64,000 nucleotides of DNA, from contig JBITNC010000002.1 in assembly GCA_050084985.1 (NCBI GenBank), positions 30,132,001-30,196,000 on the forward strand. The letters are read 5' to 3'. How positions within the stretch are numbered: the first letter of the stretch is position 1; the number at the start of each line of letters is the position of its first letter. The notes under the pieces were generated by a model. That model did not search any database and was not told where the DNA came from. It was given only the letters and a program-made list of their open reading frames with translations. Position numbers and translations under genes: made by a program. The DNA comes from Nageia nagi (lineage: Eukaryota > Pinophyta). Positions 46,700 through 57,110 of the stretch are shown here, piece after piece.

Positions 46700-47944
46700 G
46701 AAATTCATTGAAATTTACATCTTTTGAAATGAACATTGCTTTATAGGTTGGAGAGTAGAGCCTATAGCCTTTATGTTGATAATCATAACCCATAAAGATG
46801 CATTTTTTAGCTCTCTATCCAACTTCTTCCTTTTCTTAGAAATAATGTAGGAGAATGCTTCACAACCAAACACCCTGAGGTGAGAAATGTTAGGTTTTCT
46901 TCTTGACCATGCCTCAAAAGGAGTTTTACTTTGAACAAATTTTGTGGGACATCTATTTAAGGTGTAAATAGTAGTGCACATAGCTTCACCCCATAATAAT
47001 TTAGGAAGATTACCCATCATGCATCTAGCCATATCCATAATTGTTCTATTTTTTCTTTTGATAACATCCTGCTACTGAGAAGTGTATGGAATTGTAAACT
47101 ACCTCTTAATTTCATACTTAGTATAATAGTCATTGAATTCATTGCTATTATATTCTCCCTCATTATATGATCTCAACATCTCGATTATAAGGTTAGTTTG
47201 ATTCTCAATAAAGGGCTTAAAAACCTTAAAACTTTCAAAGGTTTGATTCTTATGCTCAAGTAGATAGCCAAAGGTCATCCTACTAAATTCATTAATAAAG
47301 GTCAAGATATAAGATGCTCCTCCAAGTGACTTAATTTGAAATAGACCTATAAAATTTGAATGCACAAGTTGAAGAGGTTAAGATGCTCTTGTTGCCTTAT
47401 CTTTTTCAATCTTTTATTTATGCATCTTATCAAGAATGTACTTCTCACATAGACCAACTGAAGAAGAAATTGAAAGAAAATCTTCCATAAGTTCTTGGTT
47501 TTTTATGACTTGAATACTCTTATGGTTAAGGTGCCCTAAATGATGATGCCAAAGATTACCTTTAGGACACATGATAGAAGAAAGACACACCTTTGATAGA
47601 ACTTGATTCATAATGTAGAGGTTATCTTTCATAGATCCTTTAAACAAAGTGGCAAATCCTTTCTTAGTGCACTAGAATTAAGAGTTGAACTCAAAAGACT
47701 ACCTTTTTCTAGTAGCTTGGATTATGGAGAGAAGGTTCATCCTTAACTTAGGAACATAAAAAACATTTTCAAGAACCTTTTTATGAATTAACACACTCTT
47801 AATTCCTTGGACTTCATGGGTGGAGTTATTACTTATCACAACTGCATCCTTTCTATACTTATGAAAGTTATCAAACTTTTATTTTTCAAAGCATAGGTGA
47901 TTAGTGCAACCAGAGTCAATAATCTATTCAGATGAAAAAAAACA
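46700..47944 (-). pseudogene. Copia 2 protease and integrase
   Basis: The protease core IIDSGCTNHLCFEK keeps DSG. Integrase follows: LWHHHLGHLNHKSIQVIKNQ with CEKYILDKMHK (zinc domain), then HSNFIGLFQIKS (first catalytic D changed to N), MLRSYNEGEYNSNEF (second D changed to Y), and IKRKNRT in place of the usual ERKNRT (E changed to K). All three catalytic residues are lost. WGEAMCTTIYTLNRCPTK and PFEAWSRRKPNISHLRVFGC follow as usual. Confidence 0.85.
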
Positions 47945-48913
47945 AGACATGGAGTAGAGCATTGCAAAAAAATTAGCATGAATATTCTTCTATCCTTTGT
48001 AGTTATTTACATTTTCATTGCTTTTGTTCTTTTTTTTTTCTTTTCTTTTTGTAGCAATCAATTTCTTTATTATATTGAATGTCACAATAGTTACAATTAC
48101 CATCAAAATTTTTCTTAGGATAAGGATTGTTTACTTTTCTTTTTCCATCTCTTTCCTTGAAGTGATTGTTGTCGCCATTGTTCATATTGCTATGGTTGTT
48201 GTTGTTGTTGTTCCTACTACTATTGTAGCCATTGCCTCTTTTTTCAAACCTTTTGGAGAAAAAAGCATAATATTTCCTTTGATGGTTGAATTTATTCTTG
48301 AAAAGAGTTTTGATTGCTCAAATAGCAATGTTATTATCCTTAGAAGAAGAAATCAACACTTTATTATTAAATATTTCCTCATGCTTCAATAGGTGCCTTG
48401 AAAGGTTCTCAAGGGAGAAGACTTCTTCATCATAATCAAGCATTGTTCCCATAACCATTTCAAAGTTTTCAAATTTTAAAGAAAGGCTTTGAAGAATGAT
48501 GAAGATTATGTACTCATCATTTATTCAGTTACATCCACAAGCAATAAATTAGGTCCTTAGGTTAATAATTTTGTTCAAATAGATAGCCATATTTTCATGT
48601 TCCCCTTGATGAGATTGAAGTAACTTTTGGAAAATGATAAATCTTTTTGAAAAGTTTGAACTAAGGTAGATTTACTTAAGCTTATCCCATGCTTCCTTTG
48701 CCAAAGTTGAAGAGGAAATCATCAGGAGCACATCATCTAAAACTCATACTTTGTGTTGTAAGCTTCTAGTGCCTTCTCATTTGTAGAAGGTACAAGGTTC
48801 TCATTCACTATTTACCAAAACTTCTTTGCTTGAAATTTAGCTTCCATTTGAGGTTCCCAAATTCTATAGCTGAAACCATCAAGAATCTGTTAAGATGAAA
48901 AAGATTCTCCCAT
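47945..48913 (-). pseudogene. Copia 2 gag
   Basis: Starts MGESFSS, followed by ILDGFSYRIWEPQMEAKFQA (consensus L.G.NY..W...M...L). One zinc knuckle, CNYCDIQYNKEIDC, has its histidine changed to N. An asparagine-rich tract precedes it and gives a false valine-rich ORF on the opposite strand. Stops and frameshifts are present. Confidence 0.75.
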
Positions 48914-51900
48914 ACACAAGAATGTGAAATAATAAGCATGTGGTTCAATAAATAACATTAAATGTTAAATTTTAATCAAATAAATAATAAATGTTACATT
49001 TAACACTAAAAACATACTTGATTTGATTTCATAAGTGCAAATGTTTTACAATTCAAATAATAACCCATGTACCCAAATACATTTCTCATCTCAAGAACCA
49101 TAGATGTAGAGTGACATTATTAAGGATTATTTTCTTGTCTAAAATTAGGCCTTCATTTGGATGCCCACACAAGAGGAGCCCAAGTACTACCAATCCTCAA
49201 CCAGTTCCCTTTGGATAGCAATATACTCTTACAAGGAGGAGTAATAGCTATTTTTCAATATTTCAATATTTATTGGATCAACCAAATTATTAATCTTGAT
49301 TAGGTTTCAATTTATCCTCTTAGGTTATCATGATAATCCTTGAATGGACATGCAGATATGTGGTATCACTACACACATACTTGTCCACCTATTGGAGTTA
49401 AATTTAGACCAATAGAGAATTTAAGAGCAATTAAGAAGTACAAACTTTTCACCACTTGGATTATTGAACTTAAAGGCTCCAATATGCCTATCCTCACCTC
49501 ATGGCTTCCTAAACAAGTCATGTTGCAGAATGTACATGCAGATGTGTTCATTTTAGGAGGTTGCCCATATCAATGTTTCCATTTTTATTTGCATAAGCAA
49601 ATAAAGCAAAAAATAAAATGTGAAGTATAAATTAAAAAATATCATCCATTCAATTTGAAACCTAAGTGTCCAATGGGTTTTGTTTACCAACCCCTAAAGG
49701 ACATCTTTATATCAATCCTAATTTTACACAAGTTAACATTGCAAAAAAGAAACGGTTAATACTTAAGCATTCATTAATTCCATAAGTTAACTTTGCATAA
49801 AGGATAAATACTTAGGCATAAGAAAAATTATGTTCTAAAACATGCATAATTAACTTAAACTTTTAAGTACTAAACATGCATCTTTTAAGCATAAGCAATC
49901 TTAAATAAGTTTTAAGTCCTAAGAATTAAAAACATTAAGTACTTAAGCATGCATTATGTGACTTAGAATAAGTGTCTAGCTTAAATTTTAAGTCCTTAAG
50001 CATTTATCACCAAAAATTACATTCTAAGCAAATATTAGGCATGCATAAAATTTAAGTACTAAGCATAAGTATGCATCATTTTAACTTAAAAGTATGCATC
50101 TTAATAATTTTAAGTAAAGAATAAAATCTCCCCCTCTTACTTAAAATCACTTGATCCCTTCAATAATCCTTAGGAAAGAAAATTAAAAGACCAAATTTTT
50201 ACCATAAATAATCACTCTTTCTAAGTAATTTTTACCAAAGTAAATTGCAAATTTGATTGAGGCAAATGCTTGTATAAATATTCCTCTAGAATGCTTAGCT
50301 ATAAATTTTCATTTAAGAATTTGTCTTGCAACTTCAAAAAAATCTTTTAACTAAAAATTATTTTTGATAAAGAAATAAATTAAAGTAGTAAAAATAATAA
50401 TTTCCACAATATTACCTTCCCTTTTTTTTTATAAAAGCAATAATATTTCCTCAAAAATATAACTACTCTACACCCTACCAAAAAATAAATGCCATTCATG
50501 ATTACATTCCTACAAAACAAACTTACCTTTTACTCTACTCAAGGCTATTAATGTGGTTAAAAGGTAAATTTTAACTTGCAAGCAATAAAAAAGAATTGAA
50601 TTCATTAACGCTAACTTTCAGAAGGTCAATTAAATGCATCATCATCATTAAATTATATGAGATACCCCCTTATTCTATGTCGATTCTGATTAGCAACTAG
50701 TTGCTTTTTTAATGTTGGTTGAGTATTAGTGTTTCAACCTAACCATTTAGTTCAAGGCATTTAGTCTAGTTGAGAAAGACTAGCTGCTAGTGTAGTTGAG
50801 TGACAACACTGCTAGGGTGGAGGTCAATAGGAAAGAGATAGAAGAGAAAGGGCTACAAGAAAGTAGAGTGACATGGCCATGAGGGAGATGCTACTATCTA
50901 GAGTACATTAGAAAGCACAAGCTAGAAATGTCTATGTTGCTTCATTTGATTGGTCTTGTAGTGGAATTTGCAAGTCTATTGAAAGGATCAGACATCTATA
51001 CAAACTGTTCAAGGAGGAAATGAGTTGAGTGCATGAGAGGATCATCTCTCCTACAAAGCAACACTAGAGGAGAGGAGAGATAGAGAGGGGTCACGAGGAC
51101 CTAGTGAAGAAGGCATCCGTGGAGGAGCTGGGAGATGTAGGAGAGTTGAGAAATAAATCAATGTTCAAAAGAATGCATAGGTGAGGTGACATGAGGCCAC
51201 ATGGAGGCAACCAAGAAAAAGGACATGCATAGAGGAGATGCAAGGAGAGATGGAGGTGCTGCAAGGCTACATGGAGGTGACCAAAAAAAAAATGAACATG
51301 CATAGGGGAGATGTGAGGAGATATGGAGGCACCGTGAGGCCACATGGATGCAACCAAAAAAGAGGACATGCATAGGGGAGATGTAAGGAGAGGTGGAGGT
51401 ACCATGAGGCCATAAGGAGGAGATAAAAAAAATATGCATTGTAAAGGAGAGTTGGAGGTGGTGGAGGATGATCGGTTAGGTAGCAATGGAGGGTTGTATG
51501 AGTGGAGGATGATTGGATAGGTGGTGGGAGATGGAGGGGAGGTGGGAGTAGTGGAGGAAGGCTAGTAGGTGTTCATATGAGGGAGACAAAGAGGAATAGA
51601 TCATGAGAAGCAAAGCCACTTCTGCTAGTGCTAGCACCTTTGCTAGCAATATAAGGGGCTGATCAAAGGAGGCATAAGCCAAGGGACTCATAAGGGGACT
51701 AGGTGAGGGGCCACACAGTGCAATTTGAGAAACCCCTCAATATTGTTTATTTGGAAATCAAAGGCTTTAAAAATTGTTTTGAAGTTCTATACTTTCTTTC
51801 AAAATCTTAAAAAGGAGCAATACTAAATTTTAATTACAGGAAGGTTTGTAGTTCCCCTAAATAGGATTATTTGTAAACAAAAAGAATATTGATAGCTTTA

Positions 51901-52045
51901 TAAAAATATTACAATTTTTACTAACTTCTTATTTTTTAGAAAAAAATATCAATTTGTAACTAAATTGCTAGTAAAAAGAATTAGTATAAGGAAAAAAATT
52001 ACACTATAAAGAATACAATATCCTTATACTATCCTATAATATCTC

Positions 52046-52085
<40 letters not shown>

Positions 52086-52374
52086 TAGACAAGATACAAT
52101 TTTTGTATACTAACCTTCTTAAAAATTGTAGCAATTAAAACAATGGAAGTAACATAGAGGGTTAGAAAAAAAATTGTAACTTTGTTAGCCATATTTTCCT
52201 AAAAAAAAGGACTAACCCATAGCAAATAATATGTTAGTATCATAATGCAATAATCCATAAAATAACCAACAAGGAGGAAATTTATACCTTCTTTTAGTTT
52301 TACCTCACCAATGGAGTGTAAGATGAGGAATGAAGAAAGATCACCAAGATGTTGAAGAAGAGCTTTCACACCAA
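48914..52374 (-). other. Long leader of copia 2
   Basis: About 3.4 kb between the 5' primer site and gag. Parts at 49190-49560 match the leader of copia 1 at 59740-60110 (CTATTTTTCAA, GTGGTATCACTACACACATA, AAGGCTCCA). A G-rich + strand block lies at 50760-51720. An (AT)n run lies at 52050-52081. No known coding domain. Confidence 0.7.
51180..51425. repeat. Roughly 60-70-bp tandem repeat, about four units, in the copia 2 leader
   Basis: Units share GGACATGCATAGGGGAGATG, GGAGAGATGGAGGTGC and GAGGCCACATGGA. The spacing stays open on the minus strand, producing a 131-codon repetitive ORF (51091-51486) with repeated PLCM, VASMWPHG and HLSLHL. Nothing suggests this peptide is a known protein. Confidence 0.8.
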
Positions 52375-52386
52375 GCTTTGATACCA
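52375..52386 (-). promoter_or_regulatory. Primer-binding site of copia 2
   Basis: TGGTATCAAAGC on the minus strand, three bases from the 5' LTR; initiator-Met tRNA type. Confidence 0.85.
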
Positions 52387-52389
52387 ATT

Positions 52390-52883
52390 TGAAGGAACTA
52401 ACACTAACAAGATAATTCTTAATCAAAATAAGATCACATGAAAGCTCACAATTACATCTAACAAACTCAAAAAGCAATCTCACAACACAAGATGTAAGTG
52501 GTTCCTCCAACTAGGAGTACATCCACTAACTAGATCTTTACTTCAATCATAAATACAACTCTCTTACAATCCTACTAATATCAACTCCTATGCTCTATCT
52601 GATAGCATAACTTTACTCCACAATTGGTATGTGATTACAAAATGGGAGCCTTCTATTTATAGGTCAAAATCCTTCTTTGGATCATCCTTTTATCCAATGT
52701 ACAAAAGTATGACATGCATATCCTTTTACCTAAGGGGCATGCTCATGACATGGAGTGTAGGACAAGTTACATTATCATATTCACTTAAATACTTAAGGTA
52801 TCAAATGATACCCTTAAGTATTAGTGAATTTACATAGAAGATTTAATACAAACCTTTACAATAATGCATTATACATTCCAACA
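52390..52883 (-). repeat. 5' LTR of copia 2
   Basis: Partner of 43659-44152. On the + strand it begins TGAAGGAACTAACACTAACA and ends CATTCCAACA, so as an element it starts TGTTGG and ends CTTCA. Confidence 0.95.
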
Positions 52884-53297
52884 CTATCTACATTCTCCAA
52901 CTTGTCTTTAGCTCATGCAAACCTATATCACTAAAAATACAAACTTGTATCCCTAAAAATACCCTTATAAAGGGAAATATTCTTCATTTACTCATCAATG
53001 GCATCATATCAACCATTAAAACTCCATCATCATTCAAAGGAATACATCGACAATTGATAGTATATCATACCATGATCTATGTACATGATATGTACCTTTT
53101 TTTCTACTCCATGTATCACTTGATGCATTGCTTGATGCACTAAAATGCATAAAATAATGCATCAAGTAATGCATCAAGCAATGCGTAACCCAATGCATCA
53201 ACTAATACATAAAAAAAAATGGTTTTATCTAGATTGATGTAGATATGCAAAATAGTGATGCATCTTGCATCATGGCATCAAAATATACTTTTATGAT
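52884..53297. other. Right-hand interior of the CACTA-like element
   Basis: Continues the transposon interrupted by copia 2. Position 52889-53080 shows no clear coding match. From 53090 on it is subterminal DNA with many TGATGCA/TGCATCA motifs. Confidence 0.6.
53119..53178. repeat. Perfect 21-bp palindromic arms in the CACTA-like subterminal region, except one base
   Basis: CTTGATGCATTGCTTGATGCA at 53119-53139 faces TGCATCAAGTAATGCATCAAG at 53158-53178 around an 18-nt loop; 20 of 21 positions pair. Each arm is itself two TTGATGCA units, and further units flank it. Confidence 0.85.
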
Positions 53298-53334
53298 GCA
53301 TGGTATGATGCAAAATCACTAAAATATAGTAGTG
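53298..53334 (-). repeat. Right terminal inverted repeat of the CACTA-like element
   Basis: Read from outside, begins CACTACTA and pairs with 43012-43048. Gypsy A integrase sequence resumes at 53335. Confidence 0.85.
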
Positions 53335-54056
53335 TTGGTTACCAAGGAGAGATTTATTTGGATAGGACTCAAGTAGGATGTCTTGGCCCACGTCCATGAG
53401 TGCACATGTTGTTAGGAAAATATGGATGAGTATGTAAAGTTGGGAGGATTGCTCCAACCCTTACCTATTCCCCAATAGAAACAGGAACACATCTCTATGG
53501 ACTTAATCACTGAATTATTGAAAGACCAAAGTAAAGATAGTATCTTAGTGGTGGTTTATAGGCTCACCAAGTTTTCCCACTTCTTTGCTATCACCACCAC
53601 TTACATAGCCATATAGGTTGTAGATTAGTTCTTTCAAGAAGTTTTCAGACTACGTGACATAATATTGAGAATTTTCAATGATAAGGATAATAATTTTATG
53701 AGTGTGTTTTGGCAAGAACTATTCAGAATAAGTATAAGAACTCTCATCCTTAGGACTAGATATCATGTGCAAACTGACAAACAGACAAAGATTATCAATA
53801 AGTGGGTTGAAGGGTACCTATGTCACCAACCAATAGCAAATGTGGGTCAAATGGCTCTATATTGGGGAGTATTGCTATATCACTATTCATCATTCATGCA
53901 TTAAGATTTCCCCTTTCTATGCATTATATGGTTATGATCCTTCTAACTTTATAGACTTGATTTTGGTTAAGTGTAGAGCTCCCATGGCTAACCAATTATT
54001 GCAAGAGTACTAAGACATATTAAGGGTGTTGAGAGATAACTTGCAAATGGCGTACC
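53335..54056 (+). pseudogene. Gypsy A integrase, remainder (3' of the insert)
   Basis: Reads TKERFIWIG, ECTCC-type zinc half (HECTCC in one frame), QEHISMDLIT (first D), LVVVYRLTKFSHFFAITTTY, FNDKDNNFMSVFWQELF (second D), then RYHVQTDKQTKIINKWVEGY. In the last motif the catalytic E of QTE is K. The frame ends LRDNLQMAYQ and runs straight into LTR sequence, so the GPY/F tail, any 3' UTR and the LTR start are deleted. Several frameshifts are present. Confidence 0.8.
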
Positions 54057-54116
54057 AATGTTGGTAGGACTCCACATACCCCATGTTGGCTTGTGAGACC
54101 TTATAAACCCTCACAT
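54057..54116 (+). repeat. 3' LTR of gypsy A, part before copia 1
   Basis: TTGGTAGGACTCCACATACC and TTGTGAGACCTTATAAACCC align with 39702-39760 of the 5' LTR (ATTGGAAGGATCCCCA, CATGAGACCTTACAGACCC). Cut at 54117 by copia 1. Confidence 0.75.
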
Positions 54117-54586
54117 TGATGATGTTAATCCTTTTTGAATAACCTCTAAATCACTAAGTTCTCATGAAAGTACATATAACATCAACATTAACTCAATAAC
54201 ATAAAGCAATCTCACAAATAACATAAGATATAAAGTGGTTCCTCCCTCCTTAGGAGTATGTCCACTAACTAAAATCTTCTTATTCTTAAGGACCTCTCTT
54301 ATAGAAAATCTTCTCTCTTTCCAAATCCTCATCCTAGCTTTACAATAATTTTTATTTCAATGAGAGAAGATAAACCTCTCTATTTATAAGAAAAAACCTA
54401 CCCTTTAACCTCCCTTTAACCCAAGAGTAAGTTAAAGATGTTTCTATATTTATTCTTATTTCTATATCTATTCCTCTTTCTATTTTTGTTCCATTAATAT
54501 TTTAAGGTATTTAAAGATACTTTCAGCATTAATTGAATTTACATTTAAGAGAATTATCATACAATATTACATTATAAATTCTAACA
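54117..54586 (-). repeat. 3' LTR of copia 1
   Basis: Matches 61901-62374 throughout, for example AGTGGTTCCTCCCT, AGCTTTACAATAATTTT, CCTTTAACCTCCCTTTAACC and ATTAATTGAATTTACATTTA. By eye it is more diverged from its partner than the copia 2 pair is. Confidence 0.95.
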
Positions 54587-54599
54587 CTCCCCCTTAATG
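54587..54599 (-). promoter_or_regulatory. Polypurine tract of copia 1
   Basis: CATTAAGGGGGAG on the minus strand next to the 3' LTR, identical to that of copia 2. Confidence 0.9.
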
Positions 54600-55619
54600 T
54601 AATATTGGGATAAAGTGTAAAGACAGAAGAGAGAAATTAAAAGAGAAAATTCTCCAAAAAGATACAAGTAGAGATGAGAAATTTTTACATCATTGAGAAA
54701 TAAGCAAGATCTTAGTTTGAGACTCATTGCAATACCATTTGACAAAATATTTACAATACAATCATTAATCACAACTAGTTTCACTATAAGTATATTTGAT
54801 CAACATCGAGTTGGCATGTGAGCCTCCATAAGCTATAGAAAGTAACATACATTCTCAAGATGAAATCTGCAAGCTATAAGAAGCTCATAAATAAGACCAA
54901 TTAGATGCATTATATAAAAATTTATATCAAATTGCAAGATAGATGAACTAAGTAATGCCATCCAAAAAACCAATCAATTATGCACTATAAGTCATCACAA
55001 AGATACCAAGCTAATACTTATAATCATCTGTTGTTTGTTATAAATATGCATTGATCAAATAAGAGCATATGCATATATAACAAACTCACATATGGATAAC
55101 CAAATAATGCCAACAAACATATATTGATTCCTCACATAGTGATAACAAAAAAAATGTACCATGAGTTCCTCATAGAGAGTGAATTAACCACAGAGGTGTA
55201 CATTTAGATCAATGCTATATAGTAAAAACTCCTCCTATAGATGAAGTTATCATCATAAATATGAATTCATATAGGAATTCAAACTTCACTCCCCTTGAGG
55301 ATAACTTACCTACCATAAAAAACTATCAAAGTGTGCACACAAAGTTTCTTAATGTGGTTAGTGAATAAATCATAAGAGACAAATTCAAATGAATAGAGCT
55401 ATAATTTTTGTATCAAATACTTGCTCATTGATATAATGTGCTTGGATTTGTGGTACACTATAATTCATCACTAATATGCCAAGCCCATACTTATAGTTAC
55501 CAACAAAAGAATGTATAAATAAAGTATATAAACCAAATAAAATTTCAACAACTTTATTAATAAGAAAGAAATAACAATGGAGTCAACAAGAATTTAACAT
55601 TTACCACCCTTTTGAGGGT
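54600..55619 (-). other. 3' untranslated region of copia 1
   Basis: No open frame or motif. Contains diverged copies of the TATGGATAAC and AGTTCCTCA motifs also repeated in the copia 2 3' region. Confidence 0.6.
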
Positions 55620-56025
55620 AACTTCACCAATCTAAGAGACTCCCTAAGCTTACAAAATTATGCTTCAAGAAGAGGCTTGGTGAACAAATTGATAGAGTTT
55701 AGAACTGATGGATAATATTGCAAATGTAAAAGACCATCTAAAACCTTCTCCTTGATGAAGTGAGCTTGGATTTCTGCATGCTTTATTCTCTAATAAAAAA
55801 TAAGATTCTTTATCAAAGCAATATTAGATTGATTATTTGATGAAATTTGAGATACATGAACTTGCTCATACCTAACTTCTGTCATAAAATGCCTCAACCA
55901 GATGGCTTCCTTGGTTGCAAGTAATATTGTAGATATTTGACCTCTATGGTGGAAAGTATAGTAGTAGGCTACTTCTTGAGAGCTCAAGAGATAGCACCTA
56001 AACCAAGACTAAACACATAAAAAAA
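55620..56025 (-). pseudogene. Copia 1 RNase H
   Basis: Reads SSQEVAYYYTFHHRG, LATKEAIWLRHFMTEVRYEQ and SSNNQSNIALIKNLIFY, then fragments of INLFTKPLLEA. This is the copia RNase H order (Y.A...A..E..WL..LL.E.......D...A..L..NP..H..TKHI). The key acidic residues are mostly gone. Confidence 0.75.
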
Positions 56026-57110
56026 GGTTAATTTTCTATCATCTCTATCTCCTCATAATCAAAATTTGAAAATCTTGAAAGAACAAATGAAGATAACTTA
56101 TCATATTTGAGAGCAAGATCTCTAGTACCTACAACATACCTTAAAATTTGCTTTACAACATTAAATTTCTCAACATATAGCTTTTGCATAAAGCAAGCCA
56201 TAAAATTCATGATAAAGGCAATATCTAGCCTAGAAATATTCAAATAAAGAAGACCACCAATTAGTTTCTTGTAAGTTGTAGCATCTACCTATTGAGAATT
56301 AGAACTAAGAGAAAAAATAATTCTATGAAAGATTAAGATTGCAGCATGCTTACACTCCTCCAATCTAAACTTTTGTAAGATATATAAGATATACTTAGAT
56401 TGATTGAGGTAAGTATAATATTTGTATTCATATAATTGCATACTAATATAGTAGTGCAATAGACCAAGGTCGATCATCTCAAAAGTTACCTTAAGTTTAG
56501 AAATGCACTCTTGAATGAGGATAAAATTATTCTCTATAATTAACAAATCATCCACATAGAGAAGAATCAAGATCAAATCTTATTCTTGCTTGAGCACATA
56601 AATATTTATATTAGAGAAGCATTTAGAAAACTTGATATCCTTAAAGAATCTTGAAATCTTATGGTACCAGGCCCTAGGTGCTTGCTTAAGTCCATACAAA
56701 GACTTTTTTAACTTGCAAATAAAAGATTCTTTACCTTCCATAAAAAAACCTTCTAGTTGATTCATGTAGATTTTCACATATAAGTCACCATTTAAAAAAG
56801 CACTCTTGACATCAAGTTGAAAAACTTTCCATCCCTGAGCTATTGAAATAGCAAAAATTACCCTGATAGTAGGCATCTTTACCATTGGAGAAAAGGTTTC
56901 CTCATAATCAACTCCATATTTTTTAGCAAAATCTTTGGCTACTAACCTTGCTTTGTATTTATTAATTCCTCTAACTAAATTATATTTGATCTTATAAATC
57001 TATTTGTTACCAATCACATTGCATTCATTAAGATAAGGAACTAAATTTCAAGTTTGATTCTTCATTAGAGCCTCATACTCCATTTTCATGGCATTAATCT
57101 AATATTTTTA
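56026..57110 (-). pseudogene. Copia 1 reverse transcriptase
   Basis: Reads KDFAKKYGVDYEETFSPMVK, VFQLDVKSAFLNGDLYVKIY, FICKLKKSLYGLKQAPRAWY, ILILLYVDDLLIIENNF (YVDD), LGLLHYYISMQLYEYKYYTY and KQILRYVVGTRDLALKYDKL. Nearly the whole copia RT can be followed, with two or three frame breaks. Confidence 0.9.

Larger units (their letters stand above)
43659..52883 (-). mobile_element. Ty1/copia retrotransposon (copia 2) inserted in the CACTA-like element
   Basis: 494-bp LTRs at 43659-44152 and 52390-52883, a primer site at 52375-52386, a polypurine tract at 44153-44165, and gag, protease, integrase, RT and RNase H in copia order on the minus strand. TTATC (43654-43658) and CTATC (52884-52888) flank it as a likely 5-bp target duplication with one change. 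The leader before gag is about 3.4 kb, unusually long. Confidence 0.9.
43012..53334. mobile_element. Non-autonomous CACTA-like DNA transposon carrying a PPR gene fragment
   Basis: The right end is CACTACTATATTTTAGTG read from outside, and the left end CATTACTACATTTTAGTG. The inverted repeats match over about 37 bp. The element cuts the integrase frame of gypsy A. Leaving out the copia insertion (43659-52883) it is about 1.1 kb. Subterminal regions are rich in TGATGCA/TGCATCA motifs in both orientations, as CACTA elements often are. No transposase is present. The 3-bp flanks (ATA left, TTG right) do not match, so a target duplication is not shown. Confidence 0.7.

Noticed and set aside
48018-48392. 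Valine- and isoleucine-rich + strand ORF resembling a membrane protein
   Set aside because: It is the complement of the asparagine-rich part of copia 2 gag.
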